Source: Paludibacteraceae bacterium (GTDB lineage: Bacteria > Bacteroidota > Bacteroidia > Bacteroidales > Paludibacteraceae). Taken from it: a stretch of DNA of 64,000 nt. Under the pieces are notes generated by a model. The model saw only the letters and a program-made list of their open reading frames with translations, was not told where the DNA came from and made no database searches. Positions 19,301 through 25,760 of this stretch are shown here, one piece after another. Location: positions 172,466 to 236,465 of the forward strand of contig JAFGVV010000049.1 in the NCBI GenBank assembly GCA_016937795.1. The letters run 5' to 3'. The position numbers and the translations under genes are program-made. Every line of letters begins with the position of its first letter. Positions within the stretch are counted from its first letter, which is position 1.

Positions 19301-19478
19301 GCTTGTTGTATGGCGCCGAATAGGTAGGATAAATCCAGTAACGATTATCGAAAATCATACCTTCGGGATCGGCATACCAACCCGGAAAAACCGGATTTCC
19401 GGCCTTCTGGGCAAATGCGCTACCTAAAAAGAACAACACTACAGCTAATAATTCTAATTTTAAATGTGAAAGTTTCAT
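16323..19478 (-). CDS. Modular GH43 enzyme with crystallin-like, lectin-like and discoidin-like domains, T9SS tail
   Basis: A 1051-residue secreted protein. After the signal peptide (to AFAQ) residues about 27-330 form a GH43 propeller: base Asp37 in YADPEG, Asp155 in QPIDQYVF, acid Glu207 in YVEGPIMF. Two beta/gamma-crystallin-like modules follow (FADCNYSGDSLLLGAGKY with GYEVQLFDADNFSG; YSGCNFSSVGVGLSVGEY with GYEMSLFDQDFFNG), alternating with ricin-type lectin-like segments (GTYYIRNKKHGLFLGING and GTYYIKNKQSGYFLRAQL). A discoidin-like domain with DAPERDPLNWVLKASNDEQN comes next, then a further lectin-like strand set. The C-terminus is a type IX sorting tail (IYPNPANEFLNIDG to the end). The catalytic triad is intact; substrate unknown. 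The many binding modules suggest it is tethered to a complex glycan or glycoprotein. Confidence 0.85.
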   Translation of the reverse strand: MKLSHLKLELLAVVLFFLGSAFAQKAGNPVFPGWYADPEGMIFDNRYWIYPTYSAPYNKQVFMDAFSSPDMVNWTKHKSIIDTAAVKWAKIAMWAPSMIKKDNQYFLFFAANDIQNESAVGGIGIGVSDKPEGPFRDYLGKPLINKIVNGAQPIDQYVFQDVDGKYYMIYGGWRHCNIVRLSDDFKTILPHDDGTIYKEITPTDYVEGPIMFRRKGKVYFMWSEGGWTGPDYRVAYAIGDSPFGPFNRIGLILQQNASIATGAGHHSGINIPGTDDWYIVYHRRPLGETDGNARVTCIDKMIFDENGYIQPVVMTFEGVSRRFLEGPVTAFADCNYSGDSLLLGAGKYTQANLQAMNFSATNLSALRIQKGYEVQLFDADNFSGNSVVINASTACLDNGAFANKTRSLIVRRKGDKTLSGTYYIRNKKHGLFLGINGNSRNVNADVVLNEGSFLQKFTLQPVEDNQYNIVSENTQTVLQMDQSGVSEGARPEQAVADQSALSQRFIFQQDANGDYQIVNYNSDMIWGVSEQNATLQISQFATDAGDDKIWELISPENTTFSSNEDCAGVIAGGAFYDECQNCVGGSTAVDPCKNPVAVLYSGCNFSSVGVGLSVGEYSENDLKKKYNDDLLISSVKLNSGYEMSLFDQDFFNGNKQLLTGNTDCLTGEQNPAEIKSLIIKRSGVDNLTGTYYIKNKQSGYFLRAQLDATTDGTNIVQSSNLNRKSQQIRLQPAGNGFYNLIVEGSNKAISLAKALTTPGTVFQQWESGYADLTGSGCRVTTLCDNSPANEGPEKLIDNSTSTKFLTGCAPSWIQFELLGKANVKAYTITSANDAPERDPLNWVLKASNDEQNWTTIDTRNGIDFVSRFQKQTFNFTNTDNYKFYRFEMQNNSGSNLQIAEMELWGTPEGNAGFDHQKFVLQPVEGGAYYKIFNKFSDLVMDVVAPNSGYAIRQWTDNGQQTALWELINVAPSAVKKTNKNSALKIYPNPANEFLNIDGLTADNEVFVFNTLGESVKCSKGNKLYVADLQKGFYMLRCKQGNDFYNTVFVKN

Positions 19479-19525
19479 ATCTACGCGTATAAAAATAATT
19501 ACAAATTAATTTGATATTCAAAGCT

Positions 19526-21586
19526 CTATCTACCTGAATTCAGCAATTCCTGCGATACTCTTATGCTTTGCTGCGAAGGCGACAAATACGGAGGAGTGTA
19601 CGGACCGGGTAAACCTTTGGCATATTTTGCAGCCTTACCCGGATTTACAATTCGCAAATCGATAAGTGGTGGAATAACCGAGTTATTCGGAATATTCAAA
19701 ACACCATCGCCTTCGCCACCCCAGGGGTTACGCATTGAGAAAAGCGCAGCATTATCCTGCGAATACATGAGTGTGAAAGCATGCGCCGACACAGTTTTAT
19801 GATTTCCACTTACAGGCAAATCGCTTTTGGTAAATCCACCAATCGTAATTTTTCCCTGATTAAGCGACACTTCCACAGCACGACGGAGGTCGGCAGAATT
19901 CAGTCTGTTGGCCGAAAAAGCAAAACTATCGCCATCGCCGGTGAAAATGGGAGCTACATGCTCGGTGCCAATTCCGCCAATATCCTCATTTACTTTGTAT
20001 ATTTTCTGCCATTTCATTAAAGCTTTTTCGAGCACAGTTGCCCATGTGGCACGATCTGACTTTCCGGTTACAGCGCCGATCTTTCCATTGCCATCGGCCA
20101 GAAATTTTGAAGAAACAGTCACATTCACTGGATTTCCCTGAGGATCGAACATAGCCACAGTATAGGTTTTATCTCCATTGTCGGTGATAATATCTTTAAT
20201 AAAATCGGGGTATAAATATGCAAATGAAGCAAAAACAGCCACAGCCGAACAATCGCCAATTGCATGCTGATTCACGTCGGCAGGTTTTGGTGTGCCGTAG
20301 GGATACAGCGTAACTGTAAACTCCTTCAATTGAGTAAGCGAAGGTGCCGAACCTAATAATGAAGGTTCGTTAGCCGCATTCGCCAGCCACGTTTTGTCGG
20401 CCTGTGTGGTGATGTGTCTGTTTTCGAAGCGTTTTCCCATCGGAGTAAGCGTCGACAAGGTACGACCATTCGAATACGGCATCAAATCGTCCATATTCGC
20501 ATCCAGATTACGAATAGCCCATTCAGCTATCTGAGTAGCTTCGCCACCATTGTTTTCAAGGACATCAAGTCTGTAAAATTTATAGGATAAAGTGTTTTGA
20601 AGATTATACTCTTTTCGTTCTTCCCTGTTTGCGAAAGTTACATTGGTACGCGTATCGAGCACAGTCCAGTTTATACTATCGTTCGAAGCCGAGAGTTTCC
20701 ATGATTTCGGATCATATTCAGGTTTATCGGGTGCAGAGGTCAGCGCATAATAATTGATAAGAGCCGATTCATTTCCATTCCAGAGAATATAAAAACTACT
20801 GTGGAAAGTCATAAAACTTGTGGTGCTCTTCGAATCGATCAGCGAAAGCACATTTGACCCAAAGGGAGCATCAGAGAATTGCGAAGAAATAATACCTGCT
20901 GTGGGCATATTGAGATTCTGCTCACCAACTTCGGACGAAAATGGAAGATCAGGATTTGCTTTTGAAAGAAAACTCAACTCAGCCATCGAAGTGGAAGCTG
21001 CACCATTGTTTTCGGCAACCTCGATTTTATAGTATTTGTAAGCAGTTGAGTTTACAAAATAATACTCCTTCTTCTCCATGTTAGCCTGAAAAGCCTCATT
21101 GGTTCTGGTGTCCAGCAAGGTCCACGCAGCATTATCGTTTGATCCCGAAAGCGCCCACGATTTCGGATCCTGCAATCTGTCGTTTCCCGAAGTAATGGAG
21201 TAATAATTCACAAGCATTGCACGATTCGCATTCCAAAGAATATAAAAACTGTTTCTGGGAGTTGAAAAAAACGTGCTGTCCACACCATCCACAATTTTGT
21301 TGATACCCGAACCCTTTGGCGAGTCGGTATGCTCCACCGAAATAACGCCACCCGTAATCGTATTGGAATTGCCATCGAATATTTTTGCAAAATTGGATGT
21401 TTTCTCAGTATCGGTTTCCTGAATGGGATCCGGATCTTCTTTGGCACAACCTGAAAAGATCAAAGGAAGCAACACCACAGTAAAAATCAATACTTTTTTT
21501 ACTGTACTCAAAAAAGTTGAGTTTGATAAAACTTTATAATTTGTCATTTTGTAATCATTCATTTTCATTAAAAAATATTTCCGCAT
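19526..21586 (-). CDS. Calpain-like cysteine protease lipoprotein with two discoidin-like domains
   Basis: A 686-residue protein with lipoprotein signal VLIFTVVLLPLIFSGC. Starts at ATG 21586, 21562 or 21547 are all possible; the leader is long with the first. Two discoidin-like modules follow (residues about 75-210 with LQDPKSWALSGSNDNAAW, and about 225-365 with PEYDPKSWKLSASNDSINW). The C-terminal part is a papain-fold protease of calpain type: Cys446 in AIGDCSAVAVFASFA, His602 in SAHAFTLM and Asn620 in RNPWG, the hallmark of family C2. Calpains are mainly eukaryotic and intracellular; bacterial secreted forms occur but few are studied. Lipidation and the shared discoidin modules suggest surface proteolysis of glycoproteins together with the neighbouring GH92 enzymes. 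No calcium-binding EF-hands are seen. Confidence 0.85.
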   Translation of the reverse strand: MRKYFLMKMNDYKMTNYKVLSNSTFLSTVKKVLIFTVVLLPLIFSGCAKEDPDPIQETDTEKTSNFAKIFDGNSNTITGGVISVEHTDSPKGSGINKIVDGVDSTFFSTPRNSFYILWNANRAMLVNYYSITSGNDRLQDPKSWALSGSNDNAAWTLLDTRTNEAFQANMEKKEYYFVNSTAYKYYKIEVAENNGAASTSMAELSFLSKANPDLPFSSEVGEQNLNMPTAGIISSQFSDAPFGSNVLSLIDSKSTTSFMTFHSSFYILWNGNESALINYYALTSAPDKPEYDPKSWKLSASNDSINWTVLDTRTNVTFANREERKEYNLQNTLSYKFYRLDVLENNGGEATQIAEWAIRNLDANMDDLMPYSNGRTLSTLTPMGKRFENRHITTQADKTWLANAANEPSLLGSAPSLTQLKEFTVTLYPYGTPKPADVNQHAIGDCSAVAVFASFAYLYPDFIKDIITDNGDKTYTVAMFDPQGNPVNVTVSSKFLADGNGKIGAVTGKSDRATWATVLEKALMKWQKIYKVNEDIGGIGTEHVAPIFTGDGDSFAFSANRLNSADLRRAVEVSLNQGKITIGGFTKSDLPVSGNHKTVSAHAFTLMYSQDNAALFSMRNPWGGEGDGVLNIPNNSVIPPLIDLRIVNPGKAAKYAKGLPGPYTPPYLSPSQQSIRVSQELLNSGR

Positions 21587-21606
21587 AGTATCCGAAAATC
21601 TATCAT

Positions 21607-23958
21607 TTATGGTTTTACATATTTCAAAGTGGCTTGTTTCGAGCTGAGCGAAGGCGGAACAGCCGCATCGTTTACCGCACGTTTATAATTAGGCTTATTG
21701 CTCATTACAAAGTGTATTTCAGCGCCATTTCTGATATCTTCAAAGGTAATAAAGGATTTATTGTATTCCTTGCCGTTCAAAAACATTTTATGCAAATAAA
21801 CATTCTTTTTTGACCAATTTTTGGTCGTAACCTTCACTTTTTGACCGTTACTCATGGTCATAGTCACTTCGGGTAATGCCGGTGAGCCAATATTATAGAT
21901 GTTACTTGAGGGCGCTGTGGGATAAAAACCCATGCAGTTGAAAATGTACCAGGCTGACATTTGTCCGCAGTCATCGTTGCCACTCAGAGCGTCGGGTGTA
22001 TTGCCATAAAATGCATCCACTACCTGACGCAAACGTTGCTGTGCTTTCCAGGGCGTTTTCAGGTAATTGTACAAATAAATAATCTGGTGACAGGGTTCGT
22101 TGCCGTGCCAGTAAGCGCCAATTCGTCCCTGAATATCGTGAGCACCGGGAATATCATCGGGCAATTCCATTGTAAACATTGAATCCAAACGCGCTTCGAA
22201 GGCTTTCCGACCCGTTTCGTTTATCATTCCCTGTACATCGTGGGGCACATACCAGGTATATTGCAGGGTAAAACCTTCGGTTATATCGCCCCAGCCATGC
22301 ACCGAACCGGGTCCAGTGTAAGCAATGGGCGAAAACGGAGTTCGCCATTCGCCGGCCATATTGCGTCCGCGCATGTATTTGGTTACCGGATCAATCAGAT
22401 TCTGATACGATAGGGAGCGATTCAGAAAATAACGGTAATCGTCCATTTTATTCAGTTTTTTGGCGGCCTGAGCAATGCAATAATCGTCGTAAGCATATTC
22501 GAGCGACTTCGACACCGACTCACGTTCCTTATCAAAAGGCACCCAACCCAGCGCTGTGTATTCCGGCAAACAATCGTAATGCGGATTCATAGCTGTTTTT
22601 TTCATGGCCTGATAAGCTCGTTCGTAATCGAAACCTTTGATATCTTTCATAATGGCATCGGCAATCACCGACACGGCATGATAACCAATCATACACCAGG
22701 TTTCGTTGCCATAAAACGACCAAATGGGCAACATTTGCTCCACACTTTTGTCGTAATGCGCCAACATAGAGTTAATAATATCGGAATTTACATTCTGCTG
22801 AACAAGATTGAAAAGCGGATGCAATGCCCTGTATGTGTCCCAAAGTGAAAAAACGGTGTAGTTTGTAAATCCTTTGGCTTGTTCGATATTCTTATCCAGT
22901 CCACGAAATTTGCCATCGGCATCCTGAAAAATAAACGGATGTAAAAAGGCGTGATAAACCGATGTATAAAATGTGGATTTTTGTTCTTTATCGCCCTTAA
23001 TCGTGAAACGCGAAAGCTCTTTGTTCCATTTCTCCTCGCCCTTCTTTTTAAGCGATTCAAAATTTTCCTTATCAAGTTCTTTCAGGTTTGCCAGAGCACC
23101 ATCGGTACTTACTGCCGAAATGGAAGTTTTCACAGTGACCTGCTCATTAGTGTTCGATTTGAATTTGAACCAGATACGAAGATCTTTGCCCCAGGCTTCC
23201 TTGTGACTGCGGAAACGCTTGGTATTGTAAATCACCGGCGTTTCGCCCTGCATAATGCCGTAATCGGAAAATTTACGCGAAAAAACCGCAGCAAAATACA
23301 CATGACGCTCCGGGCCCCAGCCTTTTACAAGCTTGTAACCGGTAATGGTAGAATCGTTTTCGAAACGCACATTGCTCCACTCGCAACTGTGCAAAAGCGT
23401 GTGATTCATGTCAATAAGTATGTATGCGCTGTCCGATTGCGGATAAGTAAATCTGAAAATACCACTGCGCACGCCAGAAGTCATTTCTACCTTAACATTT
23501 TCGTCCACAATATCCACGGCATAGTAATTCGGCAAAGCCCATTCCTTGTCGTGCGAATAACGAAAGCGATATCCCTGCGCATGATCCTGATGCGTGCCGG
23601 GTTTATAAAACAACTTTCCTACTCCGGGACGAAACAGAAAATCGCCCAAATCGGGAATTCCGGTTCCGCTCAAATGTGTGAGACTAAAGCCAAGCATGGT
23701 CAGATGATTGTATTTATATCCCGCCGCTGCATCGTAATAATCGAAATCGGTATCGGGGCTCATTTGTATGCCACCAAACGGAATTTGCGACCCGGGATAA
23801 GTATTTCCGAAACCCGAAGTTCCCACAAAAGGATTGACATATTGTAAAAGATTCTCACCCACAGAACTTGTATAATCAGACACCGGCTTAGCACTCACGT
23901 TTGCCACTGTCAGAAAAAAACTCAACACGACAATCAACCTCCACATCTTCTCCATCAT
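21607..23958 (-). CDS. GH92 exo-alpha-mannosidase
   Basis: A 783-residue secreted enzyme. The ATG at 23958 starts directly before the signal peptide (MMEKMWRLIVVLSFFLTVANV); an upstream in-frame ATG at 24000 would add 14 residues and cannot be excluded. GH92 motifs: VNPFVGTSGFGNTYPGSQIP, FSLTHLSGTGIPDLGD, FSLWDTYRALHPLF, HGNEPCHQIIYLYNY with the acid Glu621 (numbered from 23958), and GNDDCGQMSAWYIFNCMGF. The acid and base sites are intact, but the His-His after the acid loop is His-Gln here (EPCHQ), unlike the EPSHH form of two neighbours. This suggests a different linkage preference, for example alpha-1,3 or alpha-1,6, but only as inference. It lies 20 bp upstream of the calpain-like gene. 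Confidence 0.92.
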   Translation of the reverse strand: MMEKMWRLIVVLSFFLTVANVSAKPVSDYTSSVGENLLQYVNPFVGTSGFGNTYPGSQIPFGGIQMSPDTDFDYYDAAAGYKYNHLTMLGFSLTHLSGTGIPDLGDFLFRPGVGKLFYKPGTHQDHAQGYRFRYSHDKEWALPNYYAVDIVDENVKVEMTSGVRSGIFRFTYPQSDSAYILIDMNHTLLHSCEWSNVRFENDSTITGYKLVKGWGPERHVYFAAVFSRKFSDYGIMQGETPVIYNTKRFRSHKEAWGKDLRIWFKFKSNTNEQVTVKTSISAVSTDGALANLKELDKENFESLKKKGEEKWNKELSRFTIKGDKEQKSTFYTSVYHAFLHPFIFQDADGKFRGLDKNIEQAKGFTNYTVFSLWDTYRALHPLFNLVQQNVNSDIINSMLAHYDKSVEQMLPIWSFYGNETWCMIGYHAVSVIADAIMKDIKGFDYERAYQAMKKTAMNPHYDCLPEYTALGWVPFDKERESVSKSLEYAYDDYCIAQAAKKLNKMDDYRYFLNRSLSYQNLIDPVTKYMRGRNMAGEWRTPFSPIAYTGPGSVHGWGDITEGFTLQYTWYVPHDVQGMINETGRKAFEARLDSMFTMELPDDIPGAHDIQGRIGAYWHGNEPCHQIIYLYNYLKTPWKAQQRLRQVVDAFYGNTPDALSGNDDCGQMSAWYIFNCMGFYPTAPSSNIYNIGSPALPEVTMTMSNGQKVKVTTKNWSKKNVYLHKMFLNGKEYNKSFITFEDIRNGAEIHFVMSNKPNYKRAVNDAAVPPSLSSKQATLKYVKP

Positions 23959-24043
23959 ATCTGATTTTACTTTACTAATTTGATTCAAAATTATATTCAT
24001 TATTACCTGAAAATTGGGATGTTAGTTACACATCCGACAAACA

Positions 24044-25741
24044 CTATTTTAAAAATTTAATACCTTTATCGTTTACATTACGTCCGGCAAAAACCACAAA
24101 AACTCCTTTAGGGAAACGCGCAATATCAACCGAATGCTGTGTCGATTTGCTTACCGAGCTGTGTATTTTCTTACCCTTCAAATCATAAATACTGACCGAA
24201 TCGTTCACATTCAGATTCTGAATTGTGAGCTTTGATTTATCAGCATTCAGGGCAATTGTAACACGGCTTTCGTTCAGATTTTCGATACTGAGCGTGGGGA
24301 TTGCAGCCTGATATTCGTTCCAGAGTTCAATTCCACTTTTACCAAGTAAGGCCATTGCGGCAGCATTGAACGACCATGGATTGATGGTAAATGCGGTACG
24401 GTTGATATCTTTCAGAAAAGTAGCACTTTTGGTATTAGTGATCCACTGATAAAAAAATGCAGTTACATTGTAACCATCAGTCCATTGACCACCGACACGC
24501 GGATAACGCTTTGGATTAAATCCACCTGTAAGCAAACGCGCAAGATCGGCTGTACCTTCGAGAAAACCGAAATATTCAGTTCCCGCTGCATATCCGCCAG
24601 CATTCATTGGTGAACGCTGATAGCCGTGGCAAATTTCGTGACAAAGCACTCCGTAGATTTCGTCAGCCGAAACTTCATCGGAATGTGACTGACTGAATGA
24701 GTTCAGATAATTCATATCGAATCCAATTTCGATGGCAGGAATACCTCCTGCTTTGTATGATAAGGCTCCACCTTCGTTTAATTTGTAATTAATTGTTCTG
24801 AGATTATGCTCATTAGCTTCATCTACCGTATAATACAATTCTTTGGCAATGACCAGACAGCAATTTTTCACAAAATCCTCAATGCTGTTGAAACCTTTCA
24901 TTTTTGCGAGGTTGTAATACTTGGTATAACCCGGATTTAACGCATTTACAGTTGTGATATTTACAGTTGGATAAACAAATGACGACCAGTCGTTTATATC
25001 TTTCACATGTATCTGAACTGTTTTATTTACAGTAGCATTAGCTTTTGTAACTTCAAGTTTTACCTGATAATTTCCGGGTACAGTATAGGTTACTTTGGGA
25101 TTTAGATCGGTACTTGTGGCAGGATTTCCACCCTCAAAAGTCCATTTCCGTGAACTTGTATTCAGCGAAGCATCGGTAAATGAAACCGGCATTCCGGTCA
25201 CCAGATACGAATCGATAGAAAAATCGGCAAATGGTTCGGTAGGCATTGAACCCGGATTCCCAAAGAGTTCCAACTCGGCCAACTGAAGAATATCTCCGCC
25301 ATTGTTGGTCATCGAAAGCCTGTAATATATGTAAGCAGCAGTATTATTCTGAATCGTAAATTCACGTTTCTGACCACGCGCGCTAAAATCCTGATTGCTT
25401 TTGGTATCGAGTGTATAAAACGTTACACCGTTGTTCGAACCTTCGAGTTTCCAGTTGAGCGGATCGCGCTCAGGTGCATCATTCCCTGACGTAAGACTGT
25501 ATTTCGAAAGTACATAAGGTTCCGGCGACCTGAACATCACCCATGCAGAAGCATGAAAAGTCAGGAATTTGGTAGTTGGCGAGTTATCGATTAGCTTTTC
25601 AATTCCCTCATTTGCAGGCGAGTCGCTATACTGAGAACTGATAACTCCGGTACTCAGATTCGTAATATCGGTTTGTGAACTTACGCAATTTAAACCACTA
25701 AGTACGAAAGTGGTTATTACCAGAATAAAAAATTTCTTCAT
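24044..25741 (-). CDS. BSP-type metallopeptidase with discoidin-like and PKD domains, T9SS tail
   Basis: A 565-residue secreted protein with signal peptide MKKFFILVITTFVLSGLNCV. Residues about 28-160 are a discoidin-like module (DAPERDPLNWKLEGSNNG). Residues about 165-245 are a PKD-type Ig domain (KWTFEGGNPATSTDLNPKV, GNYQVKLEV). Residues about 250-475 are the basic-secretory-protein peptidase domain with zinc motif HEICHGYQ at His368. The downstream GFLEGTADLARL and GGQWTDGYNVTAFFYQW parallel the same blocks in the peptidase-GH92 fusion at 12821. The C-terminus is a type IX sorting tail (VSIYDLKGKKIHSS and following). The family is named from plant defence proteins and is little studied biochemically. 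Its role here, glycoprotein cleavage outside the cell, is inferred from context. Confidence 0.85.
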   Translation of the reverse strand: MKKFFILVITTFVLSGLNCVSSQTDITNLSTGVISSQYSDSPANEGIEKLIDNSPTTKFLTFHASAWVMFRSPEPYVLSKYSLTSGNDAPERDPLNWKLEGSNNGVTFYTLDTKSNQDFSARGQKREFTIQNNTAAYIYYRLSMTNNGGDILQLAELELFGNPGSMPTEPFADFSIDSYLVTGMPVSFTDASLNTSSRKWTFEGGNPATSTDLNPKVTYTVPGNYQVKLEVTKANATVNKTVQIHVKDINDWSSFVYPTVNITTVNALNPGYTKYYNLAKMKGFNSIEDFVKNCCLVIAKELYYTVDEANEHNLRTINYKLNEGGALSYKAGGIPAIEIGFDMNYLNSFSQSHSDEVSADEIYGVLCHEICHGYQRSPMNAGGYAAGTEYFGFLEGTADLARLLTGGFNPKRYPRVGGQWTDGYNVTAFFYQWITNTKSATFLKDINRTAFTINPWSFNAAAMALLGKSGIELWNEYQAAIPTLSIENLNESRVTIALNADKSKLTIQNLNVNDSVSIYDLKGKKIHSSVSKSTQHSVDIARFPKGVFVVFAGRNVNDKGIKFLK

Positions 25742-25760
25742 TCAATATTTATTTAATTCA

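Noticed and set aside
22951..23847. A 298-codon open frame on the plus strand opposite a GH92 gene
   Set aside because: Shadow of the minus-strand GH92; similar long antisense frames occur over 11447-12124, 12134-12808 and 5455-6111 for the same codon-usage reason.
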